21,799 bases of DNA from Actinomortierella ambigua. Its lineage: Eukaryota; Mortierellomycota; Mortierellomycetes; Mortierellales; Mortierellaceae. Each line of letters opens with the position of its first letter. Positions within the stretch are counted from its first letter, which is position 1. Location: the NCBI GenBank assembly GCA_016098155.1, contig JAAAJB010000583.1:1-21799 (forward strand). The letters are read 5' to 3'. Of the stretch, positions 1 to 9,822 are shown one piece after another. A program made the translations under genes and the position numbers. The notes under the pieces are model-generated. The model saw only the letters and a list, made by a program, of their open reading frames with translations. It did no database searches and was not told the origin of the DNA.

Positions 1-346
1 ACCGCGTGGCAGGCGGTAATTATACCACTAAACCATCCACGCTTCGATGGAAGCTCGAGTTCTGGAAAACTGTAGTACCCATACGCAGCCCATGCATCAA
101 TAGCCCTACTTTACGTCACCGAAACGTTCAGCCAAGCCCCTTCAGTCGCTCGCCCTACACCGCCTCCATCTACGCCGTAACCCCCACATACACCGGCTCC
201 CTACCCATCACCATCTACACTCTTCTTACATAGGCTCCCCATCTATATTTTTACCTCTATCTATCCATGGTTCTATTTATTTTTATAGTATAAAAAGAGA
301 CGTGTGACCGAGGGGTCAATCTCAGGTTGGAAAAGACCTCACCCTC

Positions 347-402
347 TAGACTCGAAACCAGCCCAAAATTCGTTGTGCAAAACACGATTGGTTTCGAGTC
401 TA
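347..402. mobile_element. 56-bp TIR mini-element, copy A
   Basis: The 14-bp left end TAGACTCGAAACCA (347-360) is the exact reverse complement of the right end TGGTTTCGAGTCTA (389-402), with a 28-bp centre. The element lies exactly between two copies of the 9-bp repeat CTCACCCTC (338-346 and 403-411), as expected for a target-site duplication. A second, inverted and longer copy lies at 535-601. It has no coding capacity. Terminal inverted repeats with 9-10 bp duplications are typical of very small non-autonomous Mutator-like or hAT-like DNA elements, but family assignment from ends this short is inference. Confidence 0.7.
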
Positions 403-534
403 CTCACCCTCCCCTTTTGGCATTGAGGCTTGCACTTTTAGAAAACAAGTGTGCGCTTACCCCACGCAACCCCGTTAAACCCGTATCATGGAAATTGGTC
501 ACTATACGAAATCATGCGCACAGTATTTCAGAAC

Positions 535-601
535 TAGACTCGAACCCAGTCCATATTTCATCGTGTTTTGCACAACGAAATTTGGGATGTTTTCGAGTCT
601 A
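535..601. mobile_element. 67-bp TIR mini-element, copy B, inverted
   Basis: It begins TAGACTCGAA and ends TTCGAGTCTA, a perfect 10-bp terminal inverted repeat. It is flanked on both sides by ATTTCAGAAC (525-534 and 602-611), a 10-bp target-site-like duplication. Its reverse complement aligns with copy A over the ends and the core TTCGTTGTGCAAAACACGAT. Copy B carries about 11 extra bases near one end, so A looks like an internally shortened derivative. The core is itself an imperfect palindrome, so the whole unit can fold as a hairpin. Confidence 0.68.
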
Positions 602-1405
602 ATTTCAGAACTATTTTCATGCCCAAGAGTTGATGCGCGCGGTGACCTATTTTTCATCCTCCACACACCACTCTTGTAGTATAGAGGTCGTGTATACATG
701 TTCCTTGCCAATTAAAAAAAAAGAAATAAAATAAGAAGAAAGCCTTTCGACCCTTTGAGATCCTTCCCCCTCCTCCACCTACTCATCGTAACGGACCACA
801 TTGTCGAGAGCTCACCCAGCAATGACATTCAAATATGATAAGGGTGTCTGGGGGGGACATAAGAGCACAGTGTGCCTTTAAGCTGTTCCGCGACCAAGCC
901 CAGATGCGGCAGACGATCAGGAGGTGTTGTGTCAAACTCAGGGTGCTTTAACGAAGGTCCTAAAAGGGGTCTTTCCTGTAATAAAGCAACACAAACTTCT
1001 TTTCTTGTCTAAATTTCACTGTAGATCTTATTGGTGGTTCAGTTCAAAGGCCTAGAATGTTGCAAAGGACGGAGTATAGCACTTTGATCCCATTCCCAAC
1101 TTTTGGATTAGCCTGCCGCTTCTTTACCCACGAAAAAAAAAAAGAAAAAAAAAAGAGAGAGAGGAAGGGAGAAAGAATGCTATTCCCAGTAACGCCGCAG
1201 CGAAAACGGTGCAAGCAAACAATCATCCACACAAGCGCCCTACCCTCTCTCTCTCTCTCTCCCAAGTCCATAATAGAATGAAAACGTTAACCTATCTGGG
1301 GCGTGTCCATCTAGCCTGTTCTAGACAGGATGTTTGAATTGCTAAGGATCATCTGGGAACCCCTGCTCGAGCAGACTGTGACCTTGAGGTCTTGAGGTTT
1401 CTCCT

Positions 1406-1430
1406 AAAAAAAAAAAAAAAAAAAAAAAAA
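1406..1430 (+). repeat. poly(A) tract, A25
   Basis: Uninterrupted run of 25 A. Comparable runs occur at 7054-7075 and 8206-8225. No target-site duplication or 5' body was recognised that would make any of them the tail of a retroposed element. Confidence 0.95.
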
Positions 1431-1587
1431 GGCCTGTACATTTTGGCTCGTATCTTGTCCGGGTCATCCTTCCTTTTGTTGCCACGGATGACCACGCTTT
1501 CCACAGGTTGCGTACCCAAGTATGAAACCCTCCCTTGAGGCTCGGATCGAGCTGAATTACAGCCTCTGTACCTCTAGTGTGAATGGA

Positions 1588-1623
<36 letters not shown>

Positions 1624-2239
1624 TCACTACTCTCTGCGCAGCATATCCTAAACTCCTTCCACCTGTGCCTCTAGTGGGAAGGCTCAATAGCGGTAGGGGA
1701 CACACCCTTCTCCCCACCCCCTTCACCCCGCACTGCGGAGGGGATAAGTGAGCCCAAAAAGGATGCTGACATTGCTCCCCAGAACAAATTTAGTCATTCT
1801 GGGACACATGCTAAATGGGTATTTAGGAAGGGCTACCAAGGCTCTTCTTAGTACGTACCGTGTACAACAAATCCATTCCATAAAAACCTCTGTTAATTTA
1901 GGGGGGGGGGAAGGAAAGGCCAAGGACGTACAGTAATTTGTAAATTATCAATTGCTCACTACTTGGAAACAAAGCTGTTCTCAGTCCTAAATGACACAAT
2001 GTCCTGGGAAGCTCAGGTGTACATCTCTGGTAGACAGTGCAGTACAGTAGGAAAGAAGGAGGGAAGGGGCGGGAGGGGAGTTGACTCCCGAACTCCACAG
2101 CTACTGTGGGTTACATAAATCAAGAACAACGATGAAACAGAGAGTCAAAAGGTGGTCCTTGAGAGGTTTGTCTTTTTAAGCTCTCAGAAGTACAACATTG
2201 TGTCGGTTGACATCTACCGCTACTCCAATAGAACGACCT

Positions 2240-2338
2240 GGTGCGGCTTAGTATAACTAGTAGGGTATCCCTGCTGATACCCTACCGGCGGAGGACTGGA
2301 TGCTGCCTCGGGTCGAGGACCTTGTCGGCCGTTGCACC
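2240..2338. other. strongly self-complementary segment, possible structured RNA
   Basis: It contains a perfect 10-bp hairpin (GTAGGGTATC 2260-2269, 6-nt loop, GATACCCTAC 2276-2285) and a second hairpin (CCTCG 2306-2310, loop GGT, CGAGG 2314-2318). The outer ends can also pair: GGTGC 2240-2244 with GCACC 2334-2338, and GGC 2245-2247 with GCC 2328-2330 across a 3-nt bulge. Together these allow a closed stem enclosing two hairpins. It does not fit a tRNA cloverleaf and I do not recognise an RNA family. Function is unknown, and it could be chance or a relic of a mobile element. Confidence 0.35.
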
Positions 2339-2339
2339 T

Positions 2340-5300
2340 TACCGTTTCTGGTCCTTATCCCTCGATTTGGCTAATGTACCGCAACGGATAGCCACGCGAT
2401 AGTGCGAATGACGCGTGGCAGTTGAAGAGGTACCACAACAATCAGAACCACCACAACAACAACCACAACAACAACAAAACCAACAAAACCAAAAAAACAA
2501 ACCTGAGATGAAGGGAGAGAGAGAGAGAGAAAGATAGAGAGAGAGAGATATGAGGGGAACGGATAAGGAATTCAATACAAACAAATCAAGCTAGAGAGGG
2601 ATGCTCTTTGTTTCGCGTGGCTATTTTTCATTTTATTTTTTCAGATCCTCTTGCATTTCTGATCCTATCATACAAGAGGTACCATGAGCAGGGGTGCGAC
2701 CTGACAAAACAGCTACCTTGTGTACGTCAAGTTCATTTGTGTATCTTTCCCAACTTGCAGCGGACTATCCGGGTGAAGAGTGAAACTTGAGACCAAAAAG
2801 GCTCTCTCCCACATGGTTATACGGGGGTATGGTATCCCTTTCTTCTTTGACGTTATTTGTACTACAGGTCCTCTGAAGGGTTTCACTTGTTTTAGCTATC
2901 GAAGGCAGGGTTGGAGCGTAGAGAGGTACTTTGCTATGCAAACTGGGGAACTCTTGGGCATATCCACCTCAGTAGGAAAAACCCATGTCGCCGTTGCGCT
3001 CCAGTAGCGGTTGTGTCTCCCGCCAGCCTGCTGCTGTTGAACTGAAGGTGGAGAACTTGTTGAACCCCCGATAGACAGGGAGTGATGCAGAGCAAGCTAA
3101 AGTGCCCTGAGCATATACCTTTTTTTTGTTTGCTCCATAGGAGACACAGATTGACCTGACCGATTCTTTTAGAGTCTGCTGCATCTACATGCATGGCGGG
3201 TTGCCATTGTGAGAGTGCTCGATGAATCGATAAGATGTAAAGTGTGAAGAACTAAGACAAAACACTAAGCATGCGCCCAATCGAGGGCACGCGCCAACAA
3301 GCAAAAGGAGGCACAGACACAGACACAGACACACAAACGCACACACACAGAGAGAGAGAGAGAGAGAAAGAGAGAGTGATCGAACGATCGATCGCCAGAG
3401 TGCTTGCTTGCTTGCTTTTATGTGAGTGTGGTTTCGAGCAGAAATTTGACAACTGCGCAGCAAAAGACAAGCGCTGAAAGTTTCCTCGCGCCCTGAGAGA
3501 TGGGCGGGACGCTGCACACGAGGACGGCTCTGAGCCTACGAACGTGTCCTCGGCAATTTGCCCTGTCTGCAGCATTGAGAAATGTTTGTGCTTGTTGGGG
3601 CAAGTACTCATCTACGTCGTCTTCTTTGCCTCCGACATGATGGCCACAAGACATCTTGTGATGAAAAGCATGGTGACGATAGTTCCGTTTATTTTACTAT
3701 ATTTGACAGGTCTAGATAGCTTGGATGCTCCCGAATGACACCTTCCTGGCATGGCAGTAGTGCCTTCCTTCGCCTCTCTGCATGACTCTATCATATTTCG
3801 GCATTGAACATACGCTGTGATCTATTGAAAAAGAAAACAACCCCCCCCCCCTTTATGGCGTAAAGTGAACAGAGGACAGCAAAGTTGTTGGATCAAAAAT
3901 GAAGAGAGCAAGAGTGCAGAACTTACGCGGTGCACGGCAGTTTTCATAGTGAACGGCCGGAATATTATTAGCCTTCCGGAAGGAAACCGACCGAAGCTGA
4001 GTGTGCCCTCTTGAGTGTTTCCCATATTTTTACCATGTTGCACAAACGGCATTCTCACTTGAGAGCCAACATTTAATCGAGCCTGTCGAACAAACGGTCT
4101 TCACGGCCCCTCAATGTTAAGCATGGGCCATGAAAGTCAGCCAAACGGCAAAGGAAAGTATTAAAAACAACAGAAACACACACACAAAAGTCTTCCCTCC
4201 AGTATGTACAATATGTGTTTCTCTTCACTCTTAGATCATGGAACGAATGACAAAATGAAGACCAAGAATATCATACCCCTTTTTTTCCGTCCTCTTCTTC
4301 TCTTAAACATGCACCTAAATTTTCGTGGGTGGTCACAAAGCGATGAAGTTGGTAGTCTAGTGTGTGTTGTGGCGGAGGACCATGATGATCTTGAGTATCT
4401 TGACGACCACCGCGGAGCACACTCCTCGGCCCCTGCCCCGCCCCGTTCTGCTACTCCTTTGCTATGAGCAGTCTGAAATCGGGAAGAGGATGTGTAGCTA
4501 ACATCGACTTTTTTTTTTGATGATGAAAATTCTCCTCAAAATGTACATTCTGAAAAGTCATAAACTTGTTTCACCTTTTTTAGTTGGTGGCGGGGTACTT
4601 CATATTTCCAGCAGCGCTGTACATGGAAAGATTTCCAGAGAGGGGTTTTGTGCTGACATAGAGCATTGCCGGACCCCAAACCCCGCTTTACCTCCAAGAT
4701 TGTTCTCAGTCTTTTTTTGGGAGGTGGGGTGGGGTGGGGGAGGTGTATGTACAGCAGTATAGTTTACCGTGTCGTACAGGTGCGTTCTGTCTGCCATTGA
4801 TCTAGGTCTTTTGTTATCAGGCCGTTGGTCACTCGATGATGAGTTTTTAATTTTTATTTTGTTTTTTTATTGTGTTTTTTTTTTGTTTAAACTAGATGAA
4901 GATGGACTCAATGTTGCCTGTGGGACTGCTATCGAAAGTAGACAGACACAAGCGATGCTGGATGAGGTAGTAGCAGTAACAACAATTTTAAATAAAACGA
5001 AAGAAAAGAGAGAAGAAAGAATGGGAGAGAAAGAGAGAGGGGATAAAGGAAGAGGAGCAGAGTGATGCCATTTTCTGCGTCCTTTGTGTAGCCACTCTTT
5101 TCTCCGCGGAGCTCTCTTTTCCATGCATGCATCGTTCTGCCTTACCCTTTAGTTGTTGTACCTGGGCAAAATAAAGTTGCAGCTAACGAACTTCGCCCCC
5201 CCGCATGCCCACTTTCCCCCCCTTCCTTGTCCCCCCCTACTCTACCAAGGGTAGGAAATGGGTGGTGCTCTGAATCCTTTTTATTTTCAGACTCCGTTTC

Positions 5301-8300
5301 CAACGCCACGTTGGATGCGTACCTCTTGACGATGCTCACTGGCCGTCCATCCTGACGGGAAGGGTATTAACTCGAACACTTTTCTCCGTCTCTTTAATGC
5401 CCGCCTCGTTTGCTGATTAGAATTTGAGTGGGGCTATCAAGGTTGCATTGGCTCGCAATGTTTGTTGCTGCATGCACCTCGCGCGAACCGGTGGACCCGT
5501 TTCCACAATGTTGGTGCCAAGATTTTACTTGTACCCAGGCGAAGCAAACTCTCTTTTTCTCTCTCTCTCTCTCTTTCTCTCGGGCTTTTGTACACTGCCA
5601 ATTGACCTCCTCCCCTCAATATCGACGAGAAACCAAGTAGCGCACAACAGGATGTCCAACTTTGTATCTCGTTTGGCCTACTACGGTTCGGTGTCACTTT
5701 TTGACCACGAGCTTGGGCGCCGAGCACATTTGGAAAGAGTGATGGCTAAAATTTACTGTGGAGAGGATAGACGAGCAGCAGGGTGATGACAGAGGCAAGA
5801 GACGGGCGGAGTACGGACTCACAAAAAAAAAAAAAAGATGCTGCAACTGCAAACATGGACGCATTTGTCCTCGTGGATGGGCAAGCAACCCCCTCTCTTC
5901 GGTCCTTGAGGAACATGGTCCTTGCTCTCATGCATTGGTGTTTTGAATATCACTTTCGCCGTTTGTCATTTTTCATGGGAACAATCACGAAGGAAAAAAA
6001 AAAGGGGGGGGGTGAGAGAGGGAAGGGGAGAGAAAATTCAGTGTAAGCACTGCCGCATTGTTCTGGGAGAAGATAGCAGGTAACGGCGGCTGCTCTCGTC
6101 GACCGCAACATGCGTGTGCATCAACGCCAATGTACAGAGAAGAGGCGAGTGACCCGCCCATACGTCGAGCAAGGAGAGGATAGAAGAGAGTGGGGCGAGT
6201 GATTGAACGAGTTGCAGAGAATGAGGGGGGAGGGGCTGTGACAGGAGCGGAGGTGTGGTCTGGTGAACGCAGACGTGTAGATAGGACAAACATCAACAGG
6301 ATAAGCAGGGAGCCGAAGTTACTAATAGAGTTTAGCATTCATCTTAAGATACTCCCAGGGTCTGTTGTTGTTGGGAACCTTCACAGACGCGCGAAATCTT
6401 ACAGCCAACCAGAGCAATTGAGCAGAGCGCACAATCTTTCCCGCCAATGAGAACACTTCACACGAGTTATCCGAGCACATCTACCATATAGTCCACACAA
6501 CTAGCAATGTTGAGTTTTATGCTTTCTTTCGGCTACCACCACATGGCAAACGCTCTACGGTTGAACTTGGACCTATAGGATTATCAAGAGATCATCAACA
6601 AGTCTGGATGTCGCTTTGCTCCACTTTCAATAGCTAGCAGAAAAGGCGAGAAGGGGGGGCAGGTGTACGAGCGTTTACCATCGATTGGAAGCCCTTGCCT
6701 CTCCCTGACCATTGAAAACAGAGCGTCCATCAAACTATTGTTATCCAGCACACTCTTCTGTGCCAACATTCTAGTTTTATTTGTCATTTTTTTTGTAGTT
6801 TTGGACCAGTTAGAGTGTTTGGACCCTTATGTTGTCCATTGAGTTTGTGCATTCGACATTTCGCCGTCTCCCATGATCCTAGAGATAAAAATGCATTTAT
6901 GCATTGCGCCCACAATTTCTATTTTTTTTGTGATCCCCTGGTCTACAGATGTAAGGTTATAAATCTATCGACTAAGCCCTTGGTGCTGACATTTTTCTCT
7001 TGGCCACTGTACCTTCATCCTTATTTCACATCGACTTTATTTCTGCAGCGGCTAAAAAAAAAAAAAAAAAAAAAAGTCGGAGGAAATCTACAAGCTTTGT
7101 ATAGTCCCATGTATACATCGAACTTTAGACATATAGCTTTCATGGTACTTTAAAAGAATTCTTAGAAGGTCCCTGCGGCAGACACGTCTCTTAGCAAGTG
7201 GTAAAGATCTGTTCCAGGAGGAATGCATGCTACATGAAACTTCACACTGTACGGTGTTTGTTATGGTACTTTATCCCCTCTGTCACACAACCTGGTTTGT
7301 TTTTTTTTGTTCCATTCTTGCTTTTCGACGGAGAATGACGGGCGAGTATGTCTTCATTTAATTATTAAGCTCATTGGCGCGGGAGAGGTCCGACGAGGCT
7401 CAAGCACGGTCAATTAGCCGATAGGAGGAGTTCATGCACTCTTGTGGACCACATCGTCTTCGTCAAGTAGTCATGGAGGCAACTGCATGAAAGATGATTC
7501 GTCCACTACCCATGACCATCCAACTACTTTTATGGACCAATAAGACCATTTGAACGACACCATTTTTGTTGTTATTGGGTCGAAAGGGGTATCGAGATAG
7601 TGGACATGTGCGTAATTGTTGTGCATGACTGATTTGAAAATAAAAGTGCATGTTCCAAGCTTAGAATGAACAATTAGACGCAACAAAAGCGAGTTATGGT
7701 GAAGCAAAAGATCCCGAGAAAGGGGGAGGGAGCGACAGATTCTTTAAGCGGAGGAGGCAATCTTTGAGCAGTGGAACAAACTATTCCCAGGAGGAGTATC
7801 ATGATTCAGCAAGGTCAAAATATGGTGGCATCCAATGAATGTAGGCTTTAAAAGAGGACCTACTATGTTGTTTTTTATAGAATGGACACGAATTTGCCCC
7901 GCAAGTCATTACACAGAGTTAAATCTTGTGGCATGGTTAGAGACAAGACGAATAAAGTATCATGGGCGCAATAACACAAAAAAAAAGAGTGATAGTTCAA
8001 AGCAACTCTTGTTGAACTGACGATACAAGGAATGTGGGGTGAAACATAAGAAAATATCCCATCGGTCGATGATGGATGGTCGGAGATACAATGACGCGTC
8101 TTGATGGAACATGTAGGCGGTGGCCCTATAGGCGTAGCAAAGGGAGGCGACAAGAGCCTTGAGTTTGCATCGTGTTTTCTGGGTGGAAATACCAAAACCA
8201 AAACCAAAAAAAAAAAAAAAAAAAATCTTGGCAGGAGAAATATTAACAAGCACGAAGATTGCAGAGCCACACGAGGTTTGGATCGAGGGTGTTGAATGAA

Positions 8301-9100
8301 AGAAAGTAAGGCTCTACTGTCCTTCAAGGTAACACAACCGCCTAATTGCGAAACAGGGCAAGGATGAAGGAGCGAGAGCAAGATGATGATAAGGGAGACA
8401 CGAAATCTCCGCGGGAAACTCGTGGTGAACGGGGCATAGAGTTTTAATGGCCATGAGGATTTTCGAAATGGCAGTCAGTTAAGCGGAGAGTCAAGGCGCG
8501 GGAAATTATTCGCTGCGGTTGCAGGTGACCATGAATGTCGACCGAATTGGCTTTAAACCTTTTAGGGATATAGAAGGACGGTAGCACATCTCGTAGCAGA
8601 TTAGCAAGCAGCAGGGCCTGCATACAGCGCATACGTCAAAAGACAGAGAAGGAAAAATGGCTTGGCTGGGTATAGCGCCGCGCCTGAATTGCCGTATTTA
8701 GAAATCCAAAACTTCAAAGAAATGTTGCGTTGTTCCTGCGCCACACGGGCGCCGTGTTTGAGCGTCAACGGGAAGAGAGAGGAAAGAGGGTGGGGGGAAA
8801 CAGACTACTCCTATTCCTTCCACTTCTTCAACTACTACTCTACCACCACCACTACCACTATCACTACCATCACTACTGTGTGGGGCAGCAGAGAGAACAT
8901 ACCTGACTCTTTTTGTCATGGTGTGTCGGTTATTTTCTGCCCGTGGGCAGAGTGGTTCGTCAGTCACAGCACAAAATTTTTTTGGATTTTGAATTGCAGT
9001 TATCTTCGCCCATAAGGGAAAGGGCCCGGTATCTGCAGCGTGCATTGCCCACTGGACTGCTTCGATTTCGAGACAAAAAAGAAAAAAGTCAACGTTAACT
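2340..9100. other. long gene-poor region, simple repeats only
   Basis: No convincing coding sequence was found on either strand. Visible content: CAA/CCA-type triplet repeats at 2440-2490 running into (GA)n at 2516-2549; (ACAGAC)n then (GA)n at 3313-3376; a GCTT repeat near 3404-3417; (CT)n at about 5555-5580; a C11 run near 3840; A22 at 7054-7075; A20 at 8206-8225; and an ACC/ATC-type triplet stretch at 8833-8876. The longest open frames (such as the 168-codon minus-strand frame at 7875-8381) have random-looking composition and run through homopolymers. The stretch may be intergenic, hold non-coding transcripts, or contain decayed sequence. Confidence 0.55.
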
Positions 9101-9822
9101 GCAAACTATGAAAAAAGGGGGAGGGGGAGGGGTGAAGGCGGTATTCTACGTAGTAACAGATTGAATCGCTTTTTGCCCAATGTGTACTTTCCTTCCCTTG
9201 GTAGTACCTTGCGTTTATTCAAACCAATTCAATAGCAACGATCTCTAAAGCTCACTCAGAGTCATGGATCAGGATGGTGGGTGTTGTTGTGCTGTATACT
9301 CTGTTCTCGTTGAATGAAAAGAGGGGGGGGGGGTTCTTCTTCCCTCTCTCATGTCCCCTCCTCAGAGTGCACATGTACCACACGCACAGAAACACCGCTG
9401 TATGCAGTCGCTCATAAATACTGGACTCTCTCTGTCTCTTTTCCTCCCCCCATCTTCAACCTTCACGTCTCACGCTCTATCACTCTCTCCCTCTCGCTCT
9501 TCTCTTCTCTTGTGAACGATCTCTCTCCAAAACAATTAGAAAAAGGACGAACGAGTCTTGCGCCACGCACAAACCCATTGATCATACAACAACGCTTTCA
9601 CACACATACACACACTCACACATACACGCACACTCTACATATATATATATATATAAATACCTTCCCCTCTTCTCACACATCCTCCTAAAAAGAAACCAAA
9701 CGCACATCCTTTCAAAGCCCTATTCATCCTCTTACACTCGCCATTCTCTTCCTTCTACCGCTGACTCGCATAAAAAGCATCCTCCTCACCCTATCCCCAT
9801 CCTCTATCTAGCTGCTCCTGAA
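9101..9822 (+). promoter_or_regulatory. upstream region of the Crz1-like gene
   Basis: From about 9420 the strand is strongly pyrimidine-rich (TCTCTCTGTCTC, CTCTCGCTC and similar), followed by a (CA)n-type stretch at 9598-9635. An (AT)8 run ending in AAATA (9639-9659) is a candidate TATA element about 165 bp before the chosen ATG. The DNA between it and the ATG is C/T-rich and lacks long purine runs, as expected of a fungal 5' leader. Transcription start and factor sites cannot be fixed from sequence alone. The short upstream open frame at 9314-9688 is repeat-driven and probably not translated. Confidence 0.45.

Larger units (their letters stand above)
1..2239. other. gene-poor region with simple repeats
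   Basis: No reading frame here looks like a protein: the open frames are short, repeat-driven and show no domain or exon-intron pattern. What can be seen is an A/T-rich stretch near 709-735, an A-rich purine tract at 1132-1175, a (CT)n run at about 1247-1261, a pure A25 run at 1406-1430, and a (TC)n run at about 1592-1620. The two small inverted-repeat elements at 347-402 and 535-601 are listed separately. I see no RNA gene. A multi-exon gene with very short exons cannot be formally excluded by eye. Confidence 0.6.

Noticed and set aside
347..601. tRNA or tRNA-derived SINE, because GGTTTCGAGTCTA / GGGTTCGAGTCTA resembles a polymerase III B box
   Set aside because: The motif is the terminal inverted repeat itself, with direct repeats immediately outside both ends; there is no A box at proper spacing and no cloverleaf.
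1300..1430. Retroposed element ending in A25
   Set aside because: No matching target-site duplication and no recognisable body upstream; other A runs in the window have unrelated flanks.
2240..2338. tRNA or 5S rRNA
   Set aside because: The main hairpin is a 10-bp stem with a 6-nt loop, not an anticodon arm. No 7-bp acceptor stem with T-arm was found, and the sequence does not resemble 5S rRNA.
3252..3611. Small minus-strand genes around the (ACAGAC)n/(GA)n repeat
   Set aside because: Several overlapping frames all owe their length to the repeat (Ser-Leu, Val-Cys and Val-Ser dipeptides).
7875..8381. 168-codon minus-strand open frame
   Set aside because: It runs through a homopolymer read as poly-Phe, has no recognisable motif, and no splice pattern extends it.
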